A stretch of 64,000 nucleotides of DNA, from assembly GCF_041549525.1 (NCBI RefSeq), contig NZ_CP157456.1, forward strand, positions 558,001 through 622,000. Reading direction: 5' to 3'. Of this stretch, positions 34,621 through 43,059 are shown one piece after another. Source of the stretch: Paenarthrobacter aurescens (GTDB lineage Bacteria; Actinomycetota; Actinomycetes; Actinomycetales; Micrococcaceae). The stretch's first letter is position 1. Each line of letters starts with the position of its first letter. The translations under genes and the position numbers were made by a program. The notes beneath the pieces were generated by a model. The model saw only the letters and a program-made list of their open reading frames with translations, ran no database searches and had not been told where the DNA came from.

Positions 34621-35733
34621 ATGTCCTCCACCAAGCACGTTGCCGTCATCGGAGGCGGCATCCTGGGCGTATCCACCGCCGTTCACCTGCTCCGCCAAGG
34701 TGCTTCGGTCACCCTGCTGACTGAGCAGGGCCTGGCCAGCGAAGCCACCGGCCGCTCGCTGTCCTGGCTTAACTCCGCTGGCGAACGCTCCACGCCGTAT
34801 CACCAACTGCGCGTGGCCGGCGTTGACAGGTACCGCACGCTTTTCGCCGCGGACCCCAGCCGTGAGTGGCTGCAGTTCGGGGGTGGCCTCATGTGGAACG
34901 CCGCCGGCCAGGGCGAGGTCACCAAAGCCCGCCACGCCTACGAGAAGTCCATTGGCTACGATTCCAAACTGCTGGCCCCTGAAGAGATTGCCGCGGTAAC
35001 ATCGGGCATCGATTCCAGCGCGGTCCCGGAGAACGCCATTTTCAACCCCGGTGAAGGATGGGTCAGCCTGCCGGATCTGGTGAACTTCCTGATGGAAGAA
35101 TTCCACGCCTTGGGGGGCCGGTTGGTCCTTAACGCCGGTAAGGCGTCGGTGATGGTCGACGGCGGCCGGGCGGCCGGCGTCGAAACCTCCAGCGGGGAAA
35201 CGTACCCCGCTGACGCCGTGCTGGTTGCGTGCGGTGCGGCGACACCCGCCGTCGTCAAGCCTTTGGGCGTTGAGATCCCCAACGGTTCACCTGTTTCCAT
35301 GCTGGTGGTCACCAAGCCTGTGGAGCACCAGGTCACCACAGTAATGAATACGCCCCGGGCTGCTGTTCGTCCCAACCCCGGCAACACTTTTGCGCTGGAC
35401 CACGACTGGTACGAAGAGCGCATCACCGAGCACGCTGACGGTACCTTCACCATCCCCGATGACGTGGTTCAGGAGTTGGCCGACGAATCTTCCAAGCTGA
35501 TCGCCGGCAATCCCGAGCTCAAACCGGCGTCCTGGAAGATCGGTTACAAGCCCATTCCCGGCGACGGCGAACCCGTGTTCGGTGAGCTTGACCCAGTGCC
35601 GGGCTGTTTCGTGGCCTTCACGCACTCCGGTGCCACGCTGGGTTTGATCGCCGGTGAGTTGTTGTCCGGGGAAATCCTGAGCGGCCAAAAGCACCCCATG
35701 CTGGCTACGTTCCGTCCGGGCCGCTTCTCCTAA
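34621..35733 (+). CDS. FAD-dependent oxidoreductase, DAO (D-amino-acid oxidase) family
   Basis: A 370-residue flavoenzyme. The FAD-binding motif is VAVIGGGILGVSTAVHLLRQ (8-27). The ligand-loop region EATGRSLSWLNS follows at ~41-52, with 'GWVSLPDLVNFLMEEF' near 145. The C-terminal FAD motif is TLGLIAGELLSGE (~342-354), with the preceding VAFTHSGA. Such enzymes oxidise secondary or D-amino acids to imino acids. Coming last in an amino-acid importer operon it suggests use of an N-substituted or D-amino compound. It starts 51 bases after the Gfo/Idh/MocA gene, with GAGAGA upstream. Confidence 0.9.
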   Translation: MSSTKHVAVIGGGILGVSTAVHLLRQGASVTLLTEQGLASEATGRSLSWLNSAGERSTPYHQLRVAGVDRYRTLFAADPSREWLQFGGGLMWNAAGQGEVTKARHAYEKSIGYDSKLLAPEEIAAVTSGIDSSAVPENAIFNPGEGWVSLPDLVNFLMEEFHALGGRLVLNAGKASVMVDGGRAAGVETSSGETYPADAVLVACGAATPAVVKPLGVEIPNGSPVSMLVVTKPVEHQVTTVMNTPRAAVRPNPGNTFALDHDWYEERITEHADGTFTIPDDVVQELADESSKLIAGNPELKPASWKIGYKPIPGDGEPVFGELDPVPGCFVAFTHSGATLGLIAGELLSGEILSGQKHPMLATFRPGRFS

Positions 35734-35761
35734 GCTGCGTTTCCCATACAGCGTTTCCCGT

Positions 35762-36196
35762 TCAGCAGGTCAGGGTGCCTTTGAGGGGCTTACCGCTCCA
35801 GGAGTTACTGGAGCCGGGAACCTTGTAATAGCCACGGACTTCGTAGCTCCAGGTGCCAATGATCTCGATGCCCGAACTGTACGTTCTTCCCGCGGCGTGG
35901 CTGAGGTCGCCGGTGAACTCGAGGTTGCCCGAACGGTCGTACACCTTCACCTCGTAGTAGTTGGCATTGGCCACCGCTCCGTAAGAGTTCACAGTGACAA
36001 CGGTCTGCAAACCGAAGGTGCATCGCATGGTCACGCTTGCCGTGGCCGGAGCGGGAATGATGGCGGCCGAGAACTGCGGGGTAGCGCGCTCATTGTCCGT
36101 GAAGGCAGCCACAGCGGCCGTAGGCCCTGCTACCAGGCCAAGAACGACGACGGCGACGATCACCAAGGCGCGCAGGAAACTGTTCCGCGGTGTCAT
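35762..36196 (-). CDS. Small SipW-type exported protein (cargo 3)
   Basis: A 144-residue secreted protein read from ATG 36196. The N-terminus is MTPRNSFLRALVIVAVVVLG, and AAVAAFTDNERA at about residues 27-38 is a relaxed form of the AxxWTDNE cargo signature at 2921 and 5069. The mature ~110 residues contain two Cys (~58 and 144, the last residue), probably a disulphide, and an immunoglobulin-like beta pattern (YYEVKVYDRSGNLEF). It follows the TasA-like gene on the same strand, with a hairpin between them that may set their relative amounts. Function: probable minor fibre or surface subunit. Confidence 0.75.
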   Translation of the reverse strand: MTPRNSFLRALVIVAVVVLGLVAGPTAAVAAFTDNERATPQFSAAIIPAPATASVTMRCTFGLQTVVTVNSYGAVANANYYEVKVYDRSGNLEFTGDLSHAAGRTYSSGIEIIGTWSYEVRGYYKVPGSSNSWSGKPLKGTLTC

Positions 36197-36244
36197 GGTG
36201 ATCGTTCTCCGTTCTGGTGGAGTGGCAGTGCTTGACGTGATACT

Positions 36245-36292
36245 CGCCGGGCCTGATCGGGCTGGGGGGAAAGGAACCGATCAGACCCGGCG
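36245..36292 (-). terminator. Hairpin between the two SipW-type cargo genes
   Basis: Sixteen-base arms CGCCGGGCCTGATCGG (36245-36260) and CCGATCAGACCCGGCG (36277-36292) pair with one mismatch around a 16-base loop, 21 bases beyond the TasA-like stop. It is a terminator or partial attenuator that would make the downstream cargo gene less expressed. Confidence 0.65.
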
Positions 36293-36313
36293 GGGCTGTT
36301 GTTGTTGCTGCGC

Positions 36314-36922
36314 TTATTTGGTGGTTTCGGTGCGTTGGGTGCCGGTGAAGGCGAAGGCGATGGTGGAGGTGGCGCCTTGGAAGTCGTTGTTCGCGGTGGT
36401 GGGGAACGCGGTGGTGACTTTGAGGTTGTCGGTTTTGGCTGAGGTCAGTGAGGTGAGGTTGTTCAGGGCTTTGTTCGCTGCGATCACGGGTCCGGAGGCC
36501 AGGACGGTGCTGCGGGTGCCGGTGCAGTTGTAGGGTGCGGTGGCACCGGTCCAGGCAACACTGCAGTTTTCGATGGTCAGTTGCAGGCCGTTGGTCACGT
36601 CCGTGGTGAGCAGGGAGCCGGTGGCCCCGGCGGAGGTGGTGAGGGTGACGTTGTTCAGGTCCGAGTTGCCGGTGTTGGCCAGGGTGACGAGTTTTTCGAC
36701 CTTGTCGCCGGGCAGCAGGCCCGCGACGGGGACGTTGAGGGTGTTGGCCGGTCCGGGTGCGCCCAGGGCGATGGTGACGGTGCCTGCGGTGACTGCCTGG
36801 GAGGCGGAGGTGGAGGACGTGAACGCGCCGTAGGTGCCCATGCCGGCGACGGCGGCTGCGGTGCCGACCAGTGCGACCGAAGCGAGGATCTTGCCGGAGG
36901 TGGTTTTGAGGCTGATGGCCAT
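36314..36922 (-). CDS. TasA/CalY-family surface protein (cargo 4)
   Basis: A 202-residue exported protein from ATG 36922 with an AAAGGA site; an in-frame ATG at 36994 adds a non-conserved basic stretch. The signal region (KILASVALVGTAAAVAGMGT, ~11-30) is followed by YGAFTSSTSASQAVTAGTV, the classical TasA/SipW cleavage context. The mature chain is a beta-rich, low-charge Gly/Thr/Ala/Asn protein with a Cys pair (~120 and ~133), as in TasA family fibre proteins. In Bacillus, TasA forms matrix fibres after SipW cleavage. Here no SipW gene is adjacent, so processing would rely on the one at 3659. Confidence 0.85.
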   Translation of the reverse strand: MAISLKTTSGKILASVALVGTAAAVAGMGTYGAFTSSTSASQAVTAGTVTIALGAPGPANTLNVPVAGLLPGDKVEKLVTLANTGNSDLNNVTLTTSAGATGSLLTTDVTNGLQLTIENCSVAWTGATAPYNCTGTRSTVLASGPVIAANKALNNLTSLTSAKTDNLKVTTAFPTTANNDFQGATSTIAFAFTGTQRTETTK

Positions 36923-37177
36923 GAGGATCAGTTTCCTTTCGGGGGGCCACCGTGAGACCGGCCGGCCGTTCTTTCCAGCCTCTCTGGCTGACACGTTCTA
37001 CTGTGCCGGGCCCGGATCAAGAACAAATCCTGTGAACGGTCAACACTGCCTCAGGAAAACCTCAAGACTCCCGCAAGCCAATCCAGCCTCCCAATCGAGC
37101 AGTTTCGGAGAAGTCGCAGATCCGGGGGCAGCCTACCTTTAGGAGTATCAGATCAAGGACCAAGGGGAGCGAACACC

Positions 37178-37636
37178 ATGACGGATACAGGCAAGCCGGG
37201 CACCAAGGAAAAGTCCTACGACGGTTTCACCGAAGAAGAGCGCGCCGCAATGAAGGAGCGCGCACAAGAGCTTAAGAAAGCGCCGCGTAAGAAAGCTTCC
37301 AAGGCCGATGGCGAGGCCGATGTCATGGCCAAGATCGCCGAGATGCCTGAGGCTGATAAAGTCCTGGCCGAGCGAATCCATGCAATCGTCAAGGAGCACG
37401 CGCCGGAACTCACGCCCAAAACCTGGTACGGCATGCCGGCCTACGCCAGGGACGGGAAGAACATTGTGTTCTTCCAGAGCTCCCATAAGTTCAAGGCGAG
37501 GTACGCCACCCTTGGCTTTGAGGAGAACGCTCAGCTGGACGACGGCGCCATGTGGCCCACATCCTTTGCGCTCAAGGAGATTACCCCCGAGGTAGAGGCG
37601 CGGATTGTCGAACTGACCAAGAAGGCACTGGGCTAG
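37178..37636 (+). CDS. DUF1801-family (YdhG-like) protein
   Basis: A 152-residue soluble protein. Its lysine/glutamate-rich N-terminal third (EEERAAMKERAQELKKAPRK) is likely a helical extension. The DUF1801 core follows, with 'VLAERIHAIVKEHAPELTPK', then TWYGMPAYARDGKNIVFFQSS and AMWPTSFALKEITPE (the middle piece broken into TWYGMPAYARDG and KNIVFFQSS). Relatives include iron-chaperone-like proteins of uncertain function. It starts at ATG 37178 with AAGGGGAGC upstream, alone between divergent and convergent neighbours. Confidence 0.85.
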   Translation: MTDTGKPGTKEKSYDGFTEEERAAMKERAQELKKAPRKKASKADGEADVMAKIAEMPEADKVLAERIHAIVKEHAPELTPKTWYGMPAYARDGKNIVFFQSSHKFKARYATLGFEENAQLDDGAMWPTSFALKEITPEVEARIVELTKKALG

Positions 37637-37654
37637 GGAGTGCCATGGCCAGTG

Positions 37655-38791
37655 CTAAATGGGCTGGCTGTTGGCGGGCGGTAGGTCCGGGTTCATGGGC
37701 TCAAGGTTTGGGTCTTCGTCCGTCCACACTTGAATGATTGCCCAGGTGACGGCCGCAATGGGTACGGCCAGGACGGCGCCTATGATTCCGGCGAGGATGG
37801 TCCCTGCTGTGAGGGCCATCAGGATGACCAACGCGTGGAGCTCCAGGGACTTGCCCATGACTATCGGCTGGAGGAGGTCACCTTCGAGTTGGTTGACGGC
37901 GATCACCACAATCACCACAATCAGCGCCACGATGGGACCGTTGGCAACCAGCGCCACCAGGGCTGCAAGAATTCCGGCCACGGTGGCGCCCACCAGAGGT
38001 ATGAACGCGCCGATGAATACGATGATGGCCAAGGGGATGGCCAACGGAACCTGCATGATGAGCAGTGCGGCGCCGATTGCCACAGTGTCAACCAACGCCA
38101 CGATCGCTGTACCGCGGACGTAACCGCCCAGGACTTCCATGGTCCGCTTTCCAACGCGGCGGAGCTTGGCTTCACGCCTGCCTTTAAAAGGGCGCAGGAA
38201 GAACTCCCAGATTTTGGCGCCGTCTTTGAGGAAGAAGAAGAGAATAACAACCACCAGGCTGGCACCGGCCAGGAACTCGGTCACCACGGACAACCCGGTC
38301 ACGGCTCCGGAACGCACCTGACTGCTCTGGGCGAACTCCACCACGGCTTCCCGCGCCTGGTTCATCTGTTCACGCTCTATGGGCAGTGGCCCTGTCAGCA
38401 GAAAATTCTCCAGTTCGTCCAGCCCACGCCCGGCCTGGCCTATCAGTTCGTCCCATTGGCTGCGCACGGAGAACACAATGACCGTGATGACCCCGCCGAG
38501 TACTATCAACAAGCCCAGGAAGGCGACGCCGGTAGCGAGCCCTCCCCGCCATCCGCGGCGTCGCAGCATGTTCACGAAGGGGCCAATCGCGGCAGCCAGA
38601 ATCAACGCGATGAGCACCGGAATGACCAGAAGCCGGATTTGAAGCAGCCCAAAAATGGCCACCACTGTCAAAGTGAGGATGAGCAGGATCTGGCTTGCCC
38701 GGACAGCCGTCCGGCCGAGTGAGTCCTTCCAAAGATCAGCTTTTGAGGGGTGGGGCGCGGAAACGCGTGCTGTTTCCTCGGATGCCGTCAT
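37655..38791 (-). CDS. AI-2E family transporter (PerM/YdiK-like membrane protein)
   Basis: A 378-residue integral membrane protein. ATG at 38791 has AGGAG spaced correctly, whereas TTG at 38821 does not. The N-terminal half contains two helices (~26-72), and the C-terminal half has about six, with family segments 'FFFLKDGAKIWEFFLRPFKG' (~190-209) and 'GAFIPLVGATVAGILAALVA' (~264-283), as in the AI-2E/UPF0118 family. Members are described as exporters of autoinducer-2 or as Na+(Li+)/H+ antiporters; neither function can be claimed here. It converges on the DUF1801 gene with 18 bases between stops. Confidence 0.85.
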   Translation of the reverse strand: MTASEETARVSAPHPSKADLWKDSLGRTAVRASQILLILTLTVVAIFGLLQIRLLVIPVLIALILAAAIGPFVNMLRRRGWRGGLATGVAFLGLLIVLGGVITVIVFSVRSQWDELIGQAGRGLDELENFLLTGPLPIEREQMNQAREAVVEFAQSSQVRSGAVTGLSVVTEFLAGASLVVVILFFFLKDGAKIWEFFLRPFKGRREAKLRRVGKRTMEVLGGYVRGTAIVALVDTVAIGAALLIMQVPLAIPLAIIVFIGAFIPLVGATVAGILAALVALVANGPIVALIVVIVVIAVNQLEGDLLQPIVMGKSLELHALVILMALTAGTILAGIIGAVLAVPIAAVTWAIIQVWTDEDPNLEPMNPDLPPANSQPI

Positions 38792-38891
38792 GGTGAGCTC
38801 CTGTTCATTCGCATCGGTCAACCGACGAGATCAAACATAAGCCTACTGACTAAATCCCCTCAGTGGCGACGTTCTCCATGGTGCGGGTCAG

Positions 38892-39074
38892 CTAGTGAGT
38901 CGGATCGGGGTGCGGTGGAACGGGTCCGGGATCAGGAACCGGCGATGGGCCGGGGCTCGGATTTGGATCCGGAATGGGGCTGGGTGGGAACGGTGTGGTG
39001 GGATCCGGGGGTGGCGGTACAGGTCCGGGATCCGGAGGAAACGGCTCGGGCTCGTGGGTTGGAGGCAGCGTCAC
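38892..39074 (-). CDS. Small proline-rich protein
   Basis: A 60-residue protein from GTG 39074 preceded by AAAGGAGA six bases away, one of the best ribosome sites in the window. The product is about half proline (PPDPGP, PSPIPDPNPSPGPSP), with acidic Asp/Glu and few other residues. It would be an extended, poorly folded polypeptide. A longer upstream frame exists to 39260, but its N-terminus is not protein-like. I recognise no family. The function is unknown: it might be a small wall or scaffold peptide, or a translated leader. Confidence rests mainly on the ribosome site and uninterrupted frame. Confidence 0.5.
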   Translation of the reverse strand: MTLPPTHEPEPFPPDPGPVPPPPDPTTPFPPSPIPDPNPSPGPSPVPDPGPVPPHPDPTH

Positions 39075-39235
39075 GATCTCTCCTTTGCGTACTGAAGGGT
39101 ATTGCTCCGGCAGATACCTGCAGCCTACTCCCGGTTCTGATCCGGTTACAGGGCTGATTCGTGTTCCCAGCGGACAGAAATGGACCGCAATGGTGGTTAC
39201 CGTGGAAAACGAAGATGCAACGGGGAGGCGCCACA

Positions 39236-40108
39236 ATGCGAGTCGCAGTAGCAGCACCAACCGGCCATGTAGGCCGCCATCTTGTGCCGATGCTGATCAG
39301 CGCGGGGGTGAAGCCGTTGCTGCTGCTCAGGGACCCGGACGGCCTGGCGCCGGACGTGCGTCCCGAGGTTGACGTAGCCAAGGTTGACCTGCTGGACCCC
39401 CATTCCGTGGTCCGGGCAGTTGCCGGCGTCGATTCCCTTTACTGGGTGGACCCTCCGCCGGCGGGCGATGACCCTCTGGCCGAATACGAGCTGGCGGCCG
39501 AAAGCGCCGCCAAGGCCGTTTCTGAAGGCGGCGCGGCAAGGGTGGTGTTCCAAAGCAGCGTGGGCGCCGAGAAGCGGCGCGGCATGGGCGAAATTGATGG
39601 ACTGGCCGCCACTGAAGTCGCGCTGAACGCTACCGATGCGCATGTGCTCCATCTGCGGTGCGGCTACTTCTTCACCAATCTTGAGTATCAGTTGGATGCG
39701 ATTCGAGCGGGAATGCTTCAAGTGCTCCTTCCCGTCAACCAGCCCATGCCTTGGGTCTCGCCCCGGGATATTGCCGAGGTGGCAGCGGGTCGTTTGCTTT
39801 CCGGTGAATGGAGTGGCCGCCACATCCAGGCGGTTCATGGACCTGCTGATCTCTCATGGCAGCAAGTTGCCGGCATCGTTTCCGGAGCTGTGGGGAAGCC
39901 GCTCGAGGTGGAGCGGATACCCGAAGAAGCAATGCGCAAAACCTTGGCCGGCTTCGGGATGAGTGCTGCGAAAGTGGACTCGTTAGTGGGTATGTCCACG
40001 GGGTTCCTTGGCGGTTTCGTGCCGGAGCAGCAAAGGTCCATTCTCAGCACAACCCCCACCACTTTGGCTGAGTGGGCCTATTCCCGGCTTCGCCCACTGC
40101 TGGCGTGA
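39236..40108 (+). CDS. NmrA-like NAD(P)-binding (SDR, atypical) protein
   Basis: A 290-residue Rossmann-fold protein from ATG 39236. The dinucleotide loop is APTGHVGRHL (7-16), a TGxxGxxxx pattern of atypical SDRs, followed by 'VDLLDPHSVVRAVAGVDSLYWVDP' (in two parts: VDLLDPHSVVRAVAG and VDSLYWVDP). SSVGAEKRRGMGEIDG and 'PMPWVSPRDIAEVAAGRLL' continue the NmrA/azoreductase-like pattern. Members are NAD(P)H sensors or quinone reductases. There is no evident operon partner. The GGGGAGGCG site precedes the start. Confidence 0.87.
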   Translation: MRVAVAAPTGHVGRHLVPMLISAGVKPLLLLRDPDGLAPDVRPEVDVAKVDLLDPHSVVRAVAGVDSLYWVDPPPAGDDPLAEYELAAESAAKAVSEGGAARVVFQSSVGAEKRRGMGEIDGLAATEVALNATDAHVLHLRCGYFFTNLEYQLDAIRAGMLQVLLPVNQPMPWVSPRDIAEVAAGRLLSGEWSGRHIQAVHGPADLSWQQVAGIVSGAVGKPLEVERIPEEAMRKTLAGFGMSAAKVDSLVGMSTGFLGGFVPEQQRSILSTTPTTLAEWAYSRLRPLLA

Positions 40109-40122
40109 CCATGCCATCTTTT

Positions 40123-40138
40123 TAGGTCATATGACCTA
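40123..40138. promoter_or_regulatory. Perfect 16-bp palindrome, likely operator for the TetR at 41192
   Basis: TAGGTCATATGACCTA is a perfect palindrome 5 bases before GTG 40143 of an operon whose second gene is a TetR regulator. It is short for TetR but well placed for autoregulation, and would overlap the promoter or ribosome site. Confidence 0.65.
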
Positions 40139-40142
40139 GAAT

Positions 40143-41195
40143 GTGATTGTGAATGATCTCCTTGAACCCGATCCCGCTGGTCCCGTGCTGATCGCGGGCG
40201 GTTACGGCACAGTCGGCACGGCCCTCACCCGGCTGGCCGCTCCCGAATGGCCCCTGCTCCTGACGGGCAGAAACCCTGAGCGCGGCAGCCATCTGAGCAA
40301 CGGCAGGGTGGAGGTTCGGAAATGGGATCTCAACCAGCCGGAGCCCTTTGCCGCCAAGGTCAGGGCAGTCATCAGCGCCGTCAACGACCCCCATGACAGG
40401 GTGCTCCAAGCTGCTGTCACCGCCGGGATCCCCTACGTTGACGTCACCCGCTGGACCAGCCGCGTCACCAGAGCACTCACGCAGGCCACACTCCTGCGGC
40501 CAACAGCACCTGTACTGCTGAGCTCGGGCTGGATGGGCGGAGTCACCAACATCGTCGCCGCAGCGTTGGCCCGGGACGCCGGCGAAGGGCACCGGATCGA
40601 CGTCGCCATCCGTTACGACATCAATGACCAGGCCGGAATCGATTCCGTGGACTTCATGGACCGGCTGGGACTGGACTTTGAAGTACGCAAAGGCGGGCAG
40701 GCCGTCGTCGTGCGTCCCCTGACCGATGCGCGCTGGGTGGACATTGCCGGGCACCGCACCAAAGTGGCGCGGCTGGACACTCCCGAGCAATTCACGTTGC
40801 CGCTCACCCTCGGTGCCGGGTCCGTGGCAACCCGGATCGGGTTCAGCTCCAGGATGTCCACGACGGCGTTGCTCGCCGCCCGTGCGGTAGGGCTGTTCCG
40901 TTGGGGCAGCGGAAAACGCTGGGCGCCTGTGCGTCGCTCCTTCCTGTACTCACCCGGCTTGGGCGGGACGGCACACATCCGCATCGACGTCCAAGGCCCG
41001 GCCGGGACGCGAACCGCCGTTATTTCCGATCCTCAAGGTCAAGCCCATTTGACTGCGCTGGGAGGGCTGCTGGGGCTACGCGCAGTTCTCGCGGAGGACG
41101 CCAAAGCCGGCGTTTCCTTCCCCGAATCCGCGCCGGATCCCGCATCCAGGCTCGCGGAACTCGAATCGCACGGTGTGACAATATTGAGGTCATGA
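40143..41195 (+). CDS. Saccharopine-dehydrogenase-like NAD(P)-binding protein
   Basis: A 350-residue protein starting at GTG 40143 (GTG 40149 is possible). The Rossmann loop is VLIAGGYGTVGTALTRLA (~15-32), followed by a 'VRAVISAVNDPHDRVLQAAV' segment and 'SSGWMGGVTNIVAAALA' near 127-143. The C-terminal half resembles the saccharopine dehydrogenase-like/YMR226C-type fold, with no recognised active site. It overlaps the TetR gene by 4 bases and is preceded by an operator-like palindrome at 40123-40138, so it belongs to the TetR-fucosidase operon. The substrate is unknown. Confidence 0.8.
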   Translation: MIVNDLLEPDPAGPVLIAGGYGTVGTALTRLAAPEWPLLLTGRNPERGSHLSNGRVEVRKWDLNQPEPFAAKVRAVISAVNDPHDRVLQAAVTAGIPYVDVTRWTSRVTRALTQATLLRPTAPVLLSSGWMGGVTNIVAAALARDAGEGHRIDVAIRYDINDQAGIDSVDFMDRLGLDFEVRKGGQAVVVRPLTDARWVDIAGHRTKVARLDTPEQFTLPLTLGAGSVATRIGFSSRMSTTALLAARAVGLFRWGSGKRWAPVRRSFLYSPGLGGTAHIRIDVQGPAGTRTAVISDPQGQAHLTALGGLLGLRAVLAEDAKAGVSFPESAPDPASRLAELESHGVTILRS

Positions 41196-41806
41196 CCGAA
41201 AGCAAGGGCGCCCTGCGGAAGGCTGCGCTCCTTGACGCCGCTGAACAAGTTCTGGTCACCAAAGGCAACGCCAATGCTGCCATGCGGGATTTTGCGGCCG
41301 CGGCCGGAGTCCGGATCGGACACCTGCAGCACTACTTTCCTACGCGGGCGGACCTGATCCGGGCCGTTCTTGAACGAAGCCTGGAACGCTCCTTGCAGCG
41401 GCTTGCCGAAGAGGCCAGGCTGGACCTTGGCAGCAGCGCCGGCGAACCTTTGACCCGGGACGATTCGCATCGACTACTAACGGCGCTGCTCCACGAGCAC
41501 TCAGCCCTTGACGACGTGAAGATGCATGTTGAAATCTGGGCCATGGCCTCCGCGGACCAACAAGCGGCGGGTGCGCTCAGGAATTTCTATGCGCAGTACG
41601 CAGCCCACGTCGGTGTTGTTGTCCGGCGCGGCAGGCCAGAGCTGCCGGAAGCCGAACGCCATGGTGTGGCAGCCGCCGTCGTGAGCCTTTTTGAGGGTGC
41701 ATCCGTGACCCGTTCGTCAATAGCGGGCCTGCGAACCGAGCCCGGAGACGAAGCAATCATCCGAACCGCGCAATGGCTGATCCACGGAAAGGAAACCAGC
41801 CAATGA
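41192..41806 (+). CDS. TetR-family transcriptional regulator
   Basis: A 204-residue regulator with its helix-turn-helix at ~13-57 (AMRDFAAAAGVRIGHLQHYFPTRADL; quoted parts are AMRDFAAAAGVRIG and HLQHYFPTRADL). The C-terminal ligand domain has 'LHEHSALDDVKMHVEIWAMA' near 103-122, resembling BetI-type TetRs. ATG 41192 overlaps the upstream stop, and its own stop overlaps the fucosidase ATG, so the three genes are one transcript. The palindrome at 40123-40138 is its candidate operator. Confidence 0.88.
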   Translation: MTESKGALRKAALLDAAEQVLVTKGNANAAMRDFAAAAGVRIGHLQHYFPTRADLIRAVLERSLERSLQRLAEEARLDLGSSAGEPLTRDDSHRLLTALLHEHSALDDVKMHVEIWAMASADQQAAGALRNFYAQYAAHVGVVVRRGRPELPEAERHGVAAAVVSLFEGASVTRSSIAGLRTEPGDEAIIRTAQWLIHGKETSQ

Positions 41807-43059
41807 CCTTGCTTTTGCCCACCCCGGCCCAACTCCGCTGGCAGCAGCTCGAATTCGGCGTTTTCATCCACTTCGGCATCAACACCTTTGCCGGCAAGGA
41901 ATGGAGCGACGGCACCCTTCCGGCGTCGGGCTTTAACCCGACAGAACTCGACGCCGGCAGCTGGGTGCGCGCGGCGAAAGCGGCAGGTGCCAGGTACCTC
42001 ATCCTGACCGCGAAACACCATGACGGATTCTGCCTCTGGCCGACAGCCACCACTGACTACTCCGTGGCGTCTTCTCCGTGGCGAGCAGGGGAGGGGGACG
42101 TTGTCCGCGAAGTGGCCGAGGCCTGCGCCGAACATGGGATAGGGCTTGGTCTTTACCTCTCTCCCTGGGACCGCAACGCTGACTGCTATAACGATCCCGC
42201 CGCCTACGACGATTTTTACGTCCGGCAACTCACAGAGCTGTGCACAGGGTACGGCCCGCTCATGGAATTGTGGTTTGACGGTGCCGGCTCGGTGGGCCGG
42301 GAATATGACTGGGACCGGATCATGGCTGTTGTTAAGGAACACCAGCCCGACGCCATGATCTTCAACATGGGCCAGCCCACCATTCGCTGGGTTGGCAACG
42401 AGAATGGACTGGCGTCCGACCCCGTCAACTATGCTGTGGACCGGACCTCGGACACCCAGTACACAGATTCCAGCTCCGGGCTGCACGCCGAACATTACTT
42501 ACCGCCGGAGTGCGACGTCTCCATACGCCGTGGCTGGTTCTGGCATCCGGACGACGAACCCAAATCCGTGGAGCACCTCCTCGCCATCTACTACCAATCG
42601 GTAGGAATGGGCGCCAACCTGCTGCTGAACCTGCCCCCGGACACCCGTGGACTCATACCGGCCGCGGATTCCGCGACGCTCATTTCCTGGAAGGCGGAGT
42701 TGGACCGGCGCCTCTCCGGCGTAGTTGAGGCCTCTGTGGAACATGACGACGGCGGAGCCACCCTGCGCTTCCCGGCTGCGGTCACGTTCAACCACCTTGA
42801 ACTGGTGGAGGACCTAGCTTCGGGGCAGCGGATTACCCGTCATGTGGTGTCCGCGGACGGCGAGGACCTTATTGACGGGATGACTGTGGGTAGCCGTCGA
42901 CTCCACCAAGTGCCGGTCACCACAGCATCAAAGCTTCGCGTGAAGCTGTCCGGCAGCGGAGGCCGGTTGTTTTCGGCACGGGTATACGCCGGTGCTCTGG
43001 ACGCTGGTGTTCCCGTGATTCCTGCAGGATACGAAGCCCCCACTGACGAGCCGGAATAG
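41803..43059 (+). CDS. Alpha-L-fucosidase, GH29 family
   Basis: A 418-residue glycoside hydrolase without a signal peptide, presumably acting in the cytosol on imported fuco-oligosaccharides. The N-terminal catalytic barrel starts with GVFIHFGINTFAGKEW (H23 region), then LILTAKHHDGFCLWP near 66-80, with the nucleophile Asp159 in LMELWFDGAG. HWFW-type loops ('SIRRGWFWHPDDE') and 'MGANLLLNLPPDTRGLI' complete the GH29 signature. The C-terminal ~120 residues form a beta-sandwich. It starts inside the previous gene's stop (ATGA) with GGAAAGGAAACC upstream. Some members act on related sugars. Confidence 0.92.
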   Translation: MTLLLPTPAQLRWQQLEFGVFIHFGINTFAGKEWSDGTLPASGFNPTELDAGSWVRAAKAAGARYLILTAKHHDGFCLWPTATTDYSVASSPWRAGEGDVVREVAEACAEHGIGLGLYLSPWDRNADCYNDPAAYDDFYVRQLTELCTGYGPLMELWFDGAGSVGREYDWDRIMAVVKEHQPDAMIFNMGQPTIRWVGNENGLASDPVNYAVDRTSDTQYTDSSSGLHAEHYLPPECDVSIRRGWFWHPDDEPKSVEHLLAIYYQSVGMGANLLLNLPPDTRGLIPAADSATLISWKAELDRRLSGVVEASVEHDDGGATLRFPAAVTFNHLELVEDLASGQRITRHVVSADGEDLIDGMTVGSRRLHQVPVTTASKLRVKLSGSGGRLFSARVYAGALDAGVPVIPAGYEAPTDEPE

